The position numbers were made by a program, and so were the translations under genes. Positions 8,634 through 16,522 of a DNA stretch of 64,000 nt are shown piece by piece (the first letter of the stretch is position 1; every line of letters begins with the position of its first letter). The notes beneath the pieces were generated by a model. The model did not search any database. It had not been told where the DNA came from and saw nothing but the letters and a program-made list of their open reading frames with translations. This DNA comes from Mixta intestinalis. GTDB lineage: Bacteria; Pseudomonadota; Gammaproteobacteria; Enterobacterales; Enterobacteriaceae. The DNA is taken from positions 868,001 to 932,000 of the forward strand of contig NZ_CP028271.1 of the NCBI RefSeq assembly GCF_009914055.1, given 5' to 3'.

Positions 8634-9824
8634 TTACAGCACGCGGCAGGCGACACCTTTCAGGTAAAGTCCTTCAGGATAGCTGGCGATCACCGGATGA
8701 TCGGCAGCCTGTCGGAACTGCTCTATAAATTGTACATCACGGTGGGCATCCACGGCGGCATCGGCGATAATTTTCTGAAATAAATCAGTCGGCATCAGGC
8801 CGGAGCAGGAGAAGGTCAACAGCATTCCGCCGGGGTTGAGTAGCTGCATTGCCAGCATATTTATATCTTTATAACCGCGGCAGGCACCTGCCAGCTGGTT
8901 TTTATTTTCAACAAATTTGGGTGGGTCCATTACGATCAGATCGAATTTCTCACCGCTGTCACGATAGCTACGCAACAGCTTAAACACGTCCTCACGCAAA
9001 AATTGCGCTTTACTGACGTCCAGACCGTTCAGTTCAACGTTTTGCCGTGCAACGTCCAGCGCTGCCTGGGATGTATCAACGCTGATCACCTCGCGGCAGC
9101 CGCCGAGCAGGGCGGAAACGGCAAAGCCGCCGGTATAGGAGAAGCAGTTGAGCACGCGCTTATCCTGCGAATAACGACGTGTGGCGAAACGACTGTCGCG
9201 CTGATCCAGATAGTAACCGGTCTTGTGGCCGGTGCGGATATCTACCAGCAGTTTCATACCATGTTCGCTAATCGGTAGCAGGTCGGGCGGCAGTTCACCG
9301 CTTATCGGGCCCTGCGCCAGCGCCAGGCCCTCTTTTTTACGTACGCTGACATCAGAGCGATCATAAATGCTACAGTTAGGGTAGCACTGTTGTAGCGCTG
9401 AAATAATAGCGGGACGCTGATATTCGGCACCGGCGGACAGCAGCTGCAATACCAGGAACTGACCGAAACGGTCGATGGTCACGCCGGGCAGCCCGTCTGA
9501 CTCACCAGCAATCAGGCGATAGCTGTCGAGCCCGTCGCGTGCGGCCAGCCAGTCGCGCAACTGCTGCGCGCATTGCAGACGGCGAACAAAAAAGGCGATA
9601 TCGATCGATTCCTCCTGCTGCCAGCTCCAGACGCGCGCACGAATTTGCGAGTCAGGTGAATAGGCGGCGCGAGCCAGCCATTTTCCCTGGCTGTCACAGA
9701 TGTCAATGGTTTCACCGCGCTGGGCTTTACCTTCCATGCGGGCAACGGCGCCGGAAAAAATCCAGGGATGACGACGGAGCAGGGACTTTTCACGCCCCTT
9801 AGCGAGAATCAATCGAACAGTCAT
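8634..9824 (-). CDS. rlmI: 23S rRNA m5C1962 methyltransferase RlmI
   Basis: RlmI methylates C1962 of 23S rRNA with S-adenosylmethionine. The 396-residue length is identical to E. coli RlmI. An N-terminal PUA-like RNA-binding domain (HPWIFSGAV, then DSQGKWLARAAYSP) is followed by a Rossmann methyltransferase with CFSYTGGFAVSALLGG as the SAM-binding loop, the motif DPPKF and the catalytic-Cys motif TFSCSGLM. It is divergent from yccX, the standard arrangement. Confidence 0.96.
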   Translation of the reverse strand: MTVRLILAKGREKSLLRRHPWIFSGAVARMEGKAQRGETIDICDSQGKWLARAAYSPDSQIRARVWSWQQEESIDIAFFVRRLQCAQQLRDWLAARDGLDSYRLIAGESDGLPGVTIDRFGQFLVLQLLSAGAEYQRPAIISALQQCYPNCSIYDRSDVSVRKKEGLALAQGPISGELPPDLLPISEHGMKLLVDIRTGHKTGYYLDQRDSRFATRRYSQDKRVLNCFSYTGGFAVSALLGGCREVISVDTSQAALDVARQNVELNGLDVSKAQFLREDVFKLLRSYRDSGEKFDLIVMDPPKFVENKNQLAGACRGYKDINMLAMQLLNPGGMLLTFSCSGLMPTDLFQKIIADAAVDAHRDVQFIEQFRQAADHPVIASYPEGLYLKGVACRVL

Positions 9825-9913
9825 ATTTTGCTATGCTTACCAACGGAAAATGAGGCGACATTGTCCGGTGGATACCGGAAAAATGCAATCAGCGTACATC
9901 AGGGGAGAAGACA

Positions 9914-10192
9914 ATGGCGCAACGGTGTATGAAGGCCTGGGTTTATGGACAGGTACAGGGCGTAGGCTTTCGCTACAGCACGCAAATGCAGGCACGGCAG
10001 CTCGGGCTGACTGGTTATGCGCGCAACAGGGATGATGGCAGCGTTGAGGTGTTGGCCTGTGGCGAAAGCGATAAACTGGAGCAGCTGCTGATGTGGTTGA
10101 AGGCGGGTGGACCGCGCAGCGCGCGCGTTGACAGAGTATTGACCGAACCGCATCAGTCTGCGGATGTACCGCAGCACTTTACTATCGGTTGA
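9914..10192 (+). CDS. yccX: acylphosphatase YccX
   Basis: Acylphosphatases hydrolyse carboxyl-phosphate bonds such as acetyl phosphate. The 92-residue protein has the signature GQVQGVGFRYSTQ with the catalytic Arg, and GYARNRDDGSVEV with the catalytic Asn. GGGGAGA upstream of the ATG at 9914 is a good ribosome site. Convergent with tusE. Confidence 0.95.
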   Translation: MAQRCMKAWVYGQVQGVGFRYSTQMQARQLGLTGYARNRDDGSVEVLACGESDKLEQLLMWLKAGGPRSARVDRVLTEPHQSADVPQHFTIG

Positions 10193-10226
10193 ATAAGAGG
10201 GCGGTTAATGACAACCGCCCAGAGTA

Positions 10227-10553
10227 TTACAAACATTTTACCGGCTTGGGCAGGCCTGCGATTTTTGTCGCCTGCTTTGCCGGGCCATCAGGAAAGAGAC
10301 GAAACAGATAGCGGCTGTTACCTTTCTCTTCGCCAAATTTTTGTGCCATCGCCTTAACCAGCATTCTGACTGCAGGCGAGGTATTAAATTCCATATAAAA
10401 GTCACGTACGAAGTGCACCACCTCCCAGTGCGCCTCGCTCATTTCAATCGACTCTTCCGCTGCGATCGATAACGCCAGCTTTTCACTCCAGTCTGCCGGG
10501 TTAAGCAGGTAACCCTGCGCATCGCGCGCGATATCTTTACCTTCAAACAACAC
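10227..10553 (-). CDS. tusE: sulfurtransferase TusE
   Basis: TusE is the last carrier of the Tus sulfur relay and passes persulfide sulfur from TusBCD to MnmA for 2-thiouridine synthesis in tRNA wobble positions. It belongs to the DsrC/TusE family. The essential penultimate cysteine is present in PKPVKCL, and WSEKLALSIAAEESIEMSEAHWEVV is the typical N-terminal helix region (given here as two joined conserved blocks). Length of 108 residues fits (109 in E. coli). Confidence 0.95.
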   Translation of the reverse strand: MLFEGKDIARDAQGYLLNPADWSEKLALSIAAEESIEMSEAHWEVVHFVRDFYMEFNTSPAVRMLVKAMAQKFGEEKGNSRYLFRLFPDGPAKQATKIAGLPKPVKCL

Positions 10554-10606
10554 GGTATTGCCTCACTGAGTAAACCTGCGCCTAGTTTAGCAAATTTAAC
10601 GGCGGC

Positions 10607-10633
10607 AAAAAATAAAGCCCCGCAGAGCGGGGC
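10607..10633 (-). terminator. Rho-independent terminator of yccA
   Basis: GCCCCGC (10617-10623), loop of 3, GCGGGGC (10627-10633); on the minus strand the stem is followed by TTTATTTTTT. It lies 25 bp past the yccA stop. Confidence 0.85.
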
Positions 10634-10657
10634 CTGACAATAACAGACGGTACGATA

Positions 10658-11320
10658 TTAGTCGTTACGTGAAGCGAAGCCCAAAATGCTGAGCAGACTG
10701 ACAAAGATGTTATACAGCGAAACATACAGACTGATAGTGGCACGAATATAGTTGGTTTCGCCGCCGTGAATAATATTGCTGGTTTCCCACAGAATCGCAC
10801 CGGTAGAAAAAAGGATAAACAGCGCGCTAATAGCCAGCTGTAAACCTGGCAGATGCAGGAAGAGGTTTGCGATTACCGCAACCAGCAGCACGACAAAGCC
10901 TGCCATCATCATTCCACCGAGGAAAGACATATCCCGGCGTGTGGTCAGCACATAAGCGGAGCAACCGAAGAAGACCAGCGCGGTGCCGCCAAGCGCCAGA
11001 GCAATAGCATCGCTCATGCCTGCCGACAGAAAAGCGTTAAGAATAGGGCCCAGGCTGTAGCCGAGAAAGCCGGTAAAGGCAAAAGCGGCCAGAATACCTA
11101 ACGGGCTGTTTGCCAGACGGTAGGTAAGAAACATTAGCCCGTAAAAGCCAACCAGCATCAGGATAAGACCTGGCGCAGGCAGATTTAAAAGCGTGCTGAC
11201 GGTGGCGGTCACGGCGGAAAATGCCAGCGTCAGGCCCAGCAGAAAATAGGTGTTACGCAAAACTTTGTGAGTGCTCAGCAGCGAACTACTGCTGCCAGAG
11301 CGGGAAATGATACGATCCAT
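10658..11320 (-). CDS. yccA: BAX inhibitor-1 family membrane protein YccA
   Basis: YccA is a seven-helix inner-membrane protein of the BI-1 (TMBIM) family; in E. coli it is a substrate and modulator of FtsH and protects SecY from degradation. Strong blocks are LLSTHKVLRNTYFLLGLTL, FAFTGFLGYSLGPILN, GGTALVFFGCSAYVLTTRRD and the C-terminal SLYVSLYNIFVSLLSILGF. The start at 11320 (MDRIISRSG) matches E. coli and has GAGGTG upstream; an in-frame ATG 12 bp further upstream is less likely. Length 220. Confidence 0.95.
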   Translation of the reverse strand: MDRIISRSGSSSSLLSTHKVLRNTYFLLGLTLAFSAVTATVSTLLNLPAPGLILMLVGFYGLMFLTYRLANSPLGILAAFAFTGFLGYSLGPILNAFLSAGMSDAIALALGGTALVFFGCSAYVLTTRRDMSFLGGMMMAGFVVLLVAVIANLFLHLPGLQLAISALFILFSTGAILWETSNIIHGGETNYIRATISLYVSLYNIFVSLLSILGFASRND

Positions 11321-11539
11321 AATGCACCTCATACAGGGGTCACAATCCTGGCACAGAGCATACGAAGCGCAGGAAAAAGGGAAAAGTCGTTTTACCCTTC
11401 TTTACGCGTTAGCACGCTGTTTTTGTGAGCTCAGTGGCGATAATGACAGCAAAAAAATCAGTGTTGCCTGTTTTTCATGCGAACGGTCGGGCTAACTATT
11501 TACAAGCGGCAAAGGGGTGTTTATAGTTCGCCTCATTGC

Positions 11540-11627
11540 GGAGGGGTGGCCGAGCGGCTTAAGGCAGCGGTCTTGAAAACCGCCGATGGGAAACCATCCG
11601 AGAGTTCGAATCTCTCCTCCTCCGCCA
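11540..11627 (+). tRNA. serT: tRNA-Ser(UGA), copy 1
   Basis: Class II tRNA of 88 nt with encoded CCA. Acceptor GGAGGGG pairs with CTCCTCC, the D arm is GGCCGAGCGGCTT, the anticodon loop CTTGAAA carries TGA, a long variable arm follows and the T arm is GAGAGTTCGAATCTCTC. Location downstream of yccA matches E. coli serT. Confidence 0.97.
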
Positions 11628-11638
11628 CTAAATTTATA

Positions 11639-11668
11639 ACGGGTCAGCAGCAATGCTGGCCCGTTTTC
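11639..11668 (+). terminator. terminator after tRNA-Ser copy 1
   Basis: ACGGGTCAGCA (11639-11649), 4-nt loop, TGCTGGCCCGT (11654-11664) with one G-T pair, then TTTT. It ends the transcript of the first serine tRNA. Confidence 0.8.
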
Positions 11669-11752
11669 GTTTGGATAAAATAGTTCTGCTGCGGTTGTTT
11701 TAACCGGTGCGCTGCAAAAACAGGCAGTCAGATATTTTTTGTTTTAAAGGGC

Positions 11753-11781
11753 TTGCGTAAGCAGAATCAAGCCGTTAGACT
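11753..11781 (+). promoter_or_regulatory. possible sigma-70 promoter of tRNA-Ser copy 2
   Basis: TTGCGT (11753-11758), 17-bp spacer, TAGACT (11776-11781), followed by a C/G-containing discriminator, about 48 bp before the tRNA. The second copy needs its own promoter because a terminator precedes it. The -10 match is only fair. Confidence 0.4.
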
Positions 11782-11829
11782 TCGTCGCACAATATGACAC
11801 AGCGGCAAACAGCGCGTTGATTGTCTTGC

Positions 11830-11917
11830 GGAGGGGTGGCCGAGTGGCTTAAGGCAGCGGTCTTGAAAACCGCCGATGGGAAACCATCCGAGAGTTCGAA
11901 TCTCTCCTCCTCCGCCA
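11830..11917 (+). tRNA. tRNA-Ser(UGA), copy 2
   Basis: Identical to the copy at 11540 except for C to T in the D arm (GAGTGG instead of GAGCGG). Anticodon TGA, long variable arm, encoded CCA. The tandem copy has its own flanking promoter-like and terminator sequences, pointing to a duplication rather than a polycistronic unit. Confidence 0.96.
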
Positions 11918-11926
11918 AATTTTAAG

Positions 11927-11953
11927 AGCCAGCACAGCGTGCTGGCTTTTTTA
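11927..11953 (+). terminator. terminator after tRNA-Ser copy 2
   Basis: AGCCAGCAC (11927-11935), 3-nt loop, GTGCTGGCT (11939-11947), then a T run. Textbook intrinsic terminator. Confidence 0.9.
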
Positions 11954-12239
11954 ATGTCTGCTTTTTAGGTCATGCCGTTCCTCCCGCTTTTATTCACTTC
12001 CTAGCACCCGGTGGTCAATTTCAATGGTTGCTGAGTGCAGCGTAAAACATCCTGTTGCTTTTCAGTTAGCTAACAGAACTAACTCGCAGTGTCGCGCGTC
12101 TGCTATAGTCCTGATACGATATGAAACCGCATCGCCGCCTCCGGGCGGAATGCAACATGATGTGTCATACCTGGTATTGGCTCTCACGCCCCTGGTCTGG
12201 AGTCAGCAAATCATCATCAGATCAAATGGAACGGTAACA
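11954..12239 (+). promoter_or_regulatory. agp upstream region with extended -10
   Basis: No gene is supported between the tRNA terminator and agp. TGCTATAGT at 12101-12109 reads as an extended -10 element (TGnTATAGT) and would start a transcript with a leader of about 125 nt before agp. No clear -35 is seen. GGAACGGTAACA just before 12240 contains a weak ribosome site. Confidence 0.4.
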
Positions 12240-13883
12240 ATGATCAAAAAATTCTCCCTTTGCGCACTGTCGGTTATTGCGGCGTTACCCATAGGATTTT
12301 CCGCCCAGGCCGCTGATGGCGATCTGCAACTTCAGCAGGTGCTTATGCTGAGCCGCCATAATCTGCGAGCGCCGCTGGTGGATAATGGTAGCGTGCTGGC
12401 TCAGTCCACTAAAAAAGCATGGCCGCAGTGGGATGTACCGGGTGGCGAGCTGACGACCAAAGGCGGCGTACTGGAAATCTATATGGGACGTTATACGCGC
12501 GAATGGCTGGCACAACAGGGGTTGGTGAAAAAAGATGTTTGTCCTGCGCCTGATGAGGTGTTCGCCTATGCCAATAGCCTGCAACGTACCGTTGCCACGG
12601 CCCAGTACTTTGTGACCGGAGCGTTCCCCGGCTGCGACGTTGCTGTGACACATCAGAATGAAATGGGCAGTATGGACCCGGTATTTAATCCGGTAATAAC
12701 TAACGACAGCGAAGACTTTAATAAAAAAGCGCTGGCGGCGTTAAATGCGCAGGGCGATAAGCTGAGCCTCAAGCCTGCTTTCCAGCAGCTTGAAAAGATT
12801 GTGGACTATAAAAATGCACCGGCCTGCAACGGTAAAAAACAGTGTACGCTGAGCAGCGAGAATCAAAATAAATTTAGTGCGGAAAACGGTAAGGAACCGA
12901 ACGTTGCCGGGCCGCTGAAGGTGGGTAACTCGCTGGTGGATGCCTTTACGCTGCAATATTATCAGGGCTTCCCGCTGGAGCAGGTGGCCTGGGGCGAAAT
13001 CAAGACATCAGAACAATGGCAGGAATTATCCGCAATTAAAAACGGCTATCAGGATGCGCTGTTTACCGCACCGGAGATTGCACGTGAGGTAGCGTCACCG
13101 CTGATCGATTATATTCGCAGTCAGCTGATCGATCAGGATCGGGCCTCAGCGCCGAAAGTTATGTTGCTGGTAGGTCATGATTCTAATGTTGCCTCGCTGT
13201 TGGCGGCGCTGGAAGTGAAACCTTATACGTTGCCGGGCCAGTATGAAAAAACGCCTATCGGCGGTCAGGTGGTATTTGAACGTTGGCATGATGCTAAAGC
13301 GAACAAGGACCTGGTAAAAGTTGAGTATGTGTATCAGACGGCAGAGCAGTTACGTGATGGTGAAGTGCTCAGCCTGAAGAACCCGCCGCAGCGCGTAACA
13401 TTGCAGCTGAATGGCTGTCAGACGGATGCCGATGGTTTTTGCTCATGGGAACAGTTTAGCGGCGTGTTAAATGCTGCTCTGCAGGGAACGGCATTACAAC
13501 CCGTACCAGCGGCAGTAAATGCACCAGAGACAACCACTGCGGATGCAGAAAAGGCAACGCAGGAAAAAGTAACTGCTGACGCGGCCGCCCAGCAGAAAGC
13601 TGAAGCGGATAAGGTGGCGCAGGAAAAAACGTCTGCTGCTAAAGCGGCCCAGGAAAAAGCGGTAGCGGAGAAGGCAGCCAGAGAAAAAGCGGCAGCTAAA
13701 GCCGCGCAGGAAAAAGCCGAGGCGGAAAAGGCAGCACAGGAAAAAGCAGCGGTTGACAACGCGGCAAAAGAGAAAGCCGCAGCAGATAAAGCTGCGCAGA
13801 AGCCGACCGTAGCCGCGCCAACGTCATCCGAAGAAAAAGCGCAACAAAAAGCGACTACCGAGACCGCGCCAGCGGCACAGTAA
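12240..13883 (+). CDS. agp: periplasmic glucose-1-phosphatase with TolA-like C-terminal extension
   Basis: Agp is a histidine acid phosphatase that releases glucose from glucose-1-phosphate in the periplasm. The start at 12240 gives a signal peptide (MIKKFSLCALSVIAALPIGF, cleavage near AQAAD). The phosphohistidine motif RHNLRAP is at 39-45 and the proton-donor HD at about 313-314 (VGHDSN), both as in Agp. The catalytic part ends near residue 422, the E. coli length (413). It is followed by about 125 residues of alanine/lysine/glutamate repeats (AAQEKA, AEKAA) predicted to form a long helix like the TolA middle domain. That tail is not part of the ordinary family. It has its own terminator. 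Adjacent yccJ-wrbA matches the E. coli agp-yccJ-wrbA order, apart from an inserted dehydrogenase gene. Confidence 0.92.
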   Translation: MIKKFSLCALSVIAALPIGFSAQAADGDLQLQQVLMLSRHNLRAPLVDNGSVLAQSTKKAWPQWDVPGGELTTKGGVLEIYMGRYTREWLAQQGLVKKDVCPAPDEVFAYANSLQRTVATAQYFVTGAFPGCDVAVTHQNEMGSMDPVFNPVITNDSEDFNKKALAALNAQGDKLSLKPAFQQLEKIVDYKNAPACNGKKQCTLSSENQNKFSAENGKEPNVAGPLKVGNSLVDAFTLQYYQGFPLEQVAWGEIKTSEQWQELSAIKNGYQDALFTAPEIAREVASPLIDYIRSQLIDQDRASAPKVMLLVGHDSNVASLLAALEVKPYTLPGQYEKTPIGGQVVFERWHDAKANKDLVKVEYVYQTAEQLRDGEVLSLKNPPQRVTLQLNGCQTDADGFCSWEQFSGVLNAALQGTALQPVPAAVNAPETTTADAEKATQEKVTADAAAQQKAEADKVAQEKTSAAKAAQEKAVAEKAAREKAAAKAAQEKAEAEKAAQEKAAVDNAAKEKAAADKAAQKPTVAAPTSSEEKAQQKATTETAPAAQ

Positions 13884-13895
13884 AGGGTATATAAG

Positions 13896-13920
13896 AAGGG
13901 AGCCAGAGGCTCCCTTTTTT
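13896..13920 (+). terminator. Rho-independent terminator of agp
   Basis: AAGGGAGCC (13896-13904), 3-nt loop, GGCTCCCTT (13908-13916), then T6. It also lies just past the stop of the convergent aldehyde dehydrogenase and may work in both directions. Confidence 0.9.
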
Positions 13921-13937
13921 GTGCAACGAACGCTGGC

Positions 13938-15314
13938 TTACGGTTTTGAAATGACGACCAGCTTTTGGTTAACAAACTCTTTGATCCCAAGATCGGAGAG
14001 TTCGCGCCCATAACCAGAACGTTTAATACCACCAAAGGGCAGCTCTGCTGCGGTATCACTTGCGGAGTTGATAAACACCATGCCGGTTTCAATACGTGAT
14101 GCCAGACGTTTACCCCGCTCGATATCGCCAGTAAATACCGCACCGCCCAGCCCGTAGTGTGAATCGTTGGCTAAACGCACAACGTCATCATCATTATCTA
14201 CCACATACACCTGCGCTACCGGCCCGAAAAATTCTTCAAAATAAGCGGGGTTATCGCGAGTAATCGTGGTCAAAATGGTAGGCTGATAGAAACAGCCGGG
14301 ACCAGAAACTACTTCACCACCGTAATGCAAGGTTGCGCCATGTTTGATGGCGTTTTGCACCTGTTCTGTGAGAGTATCGCGCGCGCTGGCAGAAGATAGT
14401 GGGCCAAGCGTGGTGCTTTCATCCAGCGGATCGCCCAGCTTCATTGCTTTAAACGCGTCGGTGAATTTCGCCAGAAAACGATCGGCAACGCTGCGTTGTA
14501 CGATAAAACGTTTCGCTGCGGTACAAACCTGCCCGGCATTACTGAGTCGGGCCTGCACACCCTGCTTAACAGCATCGTCCAGATCGCAATCATCAAGTAT
14601 GACAAAAACGTCATTCCCGCCCAGTTCAAGCGTAGTCTTTTTCAGGTATTTACCCGCCTGCTGTGCTACGGCGCTACCGGCGCGTTCGGAACCGGTAAGT
14701 GCAGCACCTTGCACGCGATCGTCAGCAATCAGCTCAGCAACTTTATCGCTGGAGATAAACAGGTTGGTCCAGGCACCTTCTGGTGCGCCCGCCTCACGGA
14801 CCAGCGCTTCAAATAAGCTGGCACAATGCGGGACGATCGCGGCATGTTTCGCCAGCACCGGGTTACCTGCCGCCAGGTTAGGTGCCAGAACGCGCATTAG
14901 CTGGTAATAGGGGAAATTCCATGGTTCCACGGCAACCAGTACGCCGAGCGGATGATATTCGATCCAGGCCTCACCCAAATCAGTAGGATAGGATACCGGC
15001 TGTAAAAAACGCTCGGCATTTTCTGCATAATAGCGCGCGATTTGGGCGCAAATCTGCACCTCGCCCTGGCTCTGTTTCAGCAGTTTACCCATTTCCTGGC
15101 TGGCAACTTTTGCCAGCTCATCAGCACGGCTGTCGATCAGATCTGCCAGCTTGTGCAGTACCTGAATACGCGGCTTGATATCACCTTTTGACCAGACGGA
15201 GTGGTAAAGCTGCCAGGCTTTTTCCAGTGCAGATTCAACATATTCATCACTATGTGAGGGCCAGGTTTTAATGACTTCGTTGGTTGCGGGATTAACGGAT
15301 TGATAGGTTGACAC
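13938..15314 (-). CDS. NAD(P)-dependent aldehyde dehydrogenase, succinate-semialdehyde dehydrogenase (Sad/GabD2) type
   Basis: The 458-residue protein is a full aldehyde dehydrogenase: N-terminal INPAT-like NPATNEV, coenzyme-binding segment PWNFPYYQLMR, general-base Glu in TLELGGND, catalytic Cys in NAGQVCTAAKRF and the C-terminal FGGIKRSGYGRELSDLGIKEF. The overall pattern is closest to E. coli Sad (YneI), which oxidises succinate semialdehyde; the exact substrate is not proven by sequence. It stands between agp and yccJ, where E. coli has no gene. Upstream AAGGAGCC is a strong ribosome site for the start at 15314. Confidence 0.88.
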   Translation of the reverse strand: MSTYQSVNPATNEVIKTWPSHSDEYVESALEKAWQLYHSVWSKGDIKPRIQVLHKLADLIDSRADELAKVASQEMGKLLKQSQGEVQICAQIARYYAENAERFLQPVSYPTDLGEAWIEYHPLGVLVAVEPWNFPYYQLMRVLAPNLAAGNPVLAKHAAIVPHCASLFEALVREAGAPEGAWTNLFISSDKVAELIADDRVQGAALTGSERAGSAVAQQAGKYLKKTTLELGGNDVFVILDDCDLDDAVKQGVQARLSNAGQVCTAAKRFIVQRSVADRFLAKFTDAFKAMKLGDPLDESTTLGPLSSASARDTLTEQVQNAIKHGATLHYGGEVVSGPGCFYQPTILTTITRDNPAYFEEFFGPVAQVYVVDNDDDVVRLANDSHYGLGGAVFTGDIERGKRLASRIETGMVFINSASDTAAELPFGGIKRSGYGRELSDLGIKEFVNQKLVVISKP

Positions 15315-15376
15315 AGAAGGCTCCTTTTCGCTGGCTGTAAAAGCAGGGCGGGAAGACCCCGCCCAACTCTGGCTAA

Positions 15377-15607
15377 TCAGACATTCTTTCGTTCAACAAC
15401 CGTATCATCCCAGGTCAGAACGTCGGCGTCGGTCTTATCAAAGGCACGAAACAGCACTTCGTCATTACCCTGCTGACGCCAGATCTCTTCAGCCAGCTTT
15501 TCGTCATAATTTGCTACTTCAAAAATTGCCTCAGCAATCTCAGGTGAGGTATGGCGCAGGCTTGCCCATTCGCCGACATGATGTGCTTTGGATTGTTGCG
15601 TTGCCAT
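15377..15607 (-). CDS. yccJ: YccJ-family protein
   Basis: Small 76-residue soluble protein matching YccJ (VGEWASLRHTSPEIAEAIFE, then YDEKLAEEIW, VLFRAFDKTD). Function unknown. It lies 24 bp downstream of wrbA on the same strand, the E. coli arrangement in which yccJ is cotranscribed with wrbA and RpoS-dependent. GGAGAACAC before the ATG is a good ribosome site. Confidence 0.94.
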   Translation of the reverse strand: MATQQSKAHHVGEWASLRHTSPEIAEAIFEVANYDEKLAEEIWRQQGNDEVLFRAFDKTDADVLTWDDTVVERKNV

Positions 15608-15631
15608 AGTGTTCTCCTGTGTTGGTTGAGA

Positions 15632-16231
15632 CTATCCGTTCAGTTTTACCGCCAACCGGGCGACGTGCTGCCCCTGAAAGCGGGCGATATTCAGCTCTTC
15701 TGTAGAGGGCTGACGCGAGCCGTCTCCACCGGCATAGGTGGACGCGCCGTAAGGTGTCCCACCGCGTACCTGGCTGACATCAAACAGTTCTTTTGTGCCA
15801 TAGCCAATAGGTACAATTACCATGCCGTGATGGGCCAGTGTCGTCCAGGTGGAGGTGATGGTCTGTTCTTGCCCGCCGCCGGTTCCGGTGGAGGTAAAAA
15901 CGCTGGCGAGTTTGCCGTAGAGCGCGCCAGAGGCCCAAAGCCCACCGGTGCGGTCGAGGAAAGTGCGCATCTGACCGGACATATTGCCGAAACGGGTTGG
16001 GGTGCCGAAAATAATAGCGTCATACTGTGGAAGCTCATCTGGTGTCGCCTCCGGTGCGGCCTGGTCAGTTTTACCGCCTACCTGAGCGAAACGCCCGGCA
16101 TCCATAGTTTCAGGTACGCGTTTGACCACAACTTCAGCACCTTCTACCTGTCCTGCGCCTTCCGCTACCGCTTGTGCCATAGTTTCAACGTGTCCATACA
16201 TTGAGTAATAGAGCACCAGAATTTTCGCCAT
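15632..16231 (-). CDS. wrbA: NAD(P)H:quinone oxidoreductase WrbA
   Basis: WrbA is a tetrameric FMN protein that reduces quinones by two electrons. The 199 residues equal the family length. FMN-phosphate loop YYSMYGHVETMA, PTRFGNMSGQMRTFLDRTGGLW and the STGTGGGQEQT loop are all present, as is GTPYGASTYAGGDGSRQPS. First gene of a wrbA-yccJ operon. Confidence 0.96.
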   Translation of the reverse strand: MAKILVLYYSMYGHVETMAQAVAEGAGQVEGAEVVVKRVPETMDAGRFAQVGGKTDQAAPEATPDELPQYDAIIFGTPTRFGNMSGQMRTFLDRTGGLWASGALYGKLASVFTSTGTGGGQEQTITSTWTTLAHHGMVIVPIGYGTKELFDVSQVRGGTPYGASTYAGGDGSRQPSTEELNIARFQGQHVARLAVKLNG

Positions 16232-16288
16232 TATTCGACTCCCTGTTGCATAGTATTTGACAACTGTCCGACATATTAGTCGGCTCGC

Positions 16289-16378
16289 TTATTTCTTGGG
16301 GGTAGTAGGTTGTTTATCCCCTGACTCCGGGGCCTGGTTCGGATCGTCTTTGCTCTGCTGGGATTGTTGCTGGGTCAT
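16289..16378 (-). CDS. small hydrophilic protein, 29 residues
   Basis: From the ATG at 16378 the peptide is MTQQQSQQSKDDPNQAPESG followed by DKQPTTPKK: highly polar, rich in Gln, Pro and Lys, and probably disordered. GGAG lies 7 nt upstream (CAGGAGAACGTT). The longer in-frame start at 16474 has no ribosome site. No function is recognised; the size and composition recall small stress-related proteins such as the KGG-type YmdF next to wrbA in E. coli, but the KGG motif is absent. Confidence 0.55.
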   Translation of the reverse strand: MTQQQSQQSKDDPNQAPESGDKQPTTPKK

Positions 16379-16522
16379 AACGTTCTCCTGTAGCAATGAA
16401 AGATAACAGCAATAATTGAGTATAGAAGAAGACAGCGACCTTGCCTGGACACGCTTTGGTGATTGACCTGCCACAACGGGAAAAGCACACTATCTCACTT
16501 AATTTTTCAGGATTTTCTGGAT

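Noticed and set aside
13418..14143. 241-codon minus-strand frame rich in Ala, Phe and Ser
   Set aside because: Antisense of the Ala/Lys repeats of agp; not a gene.
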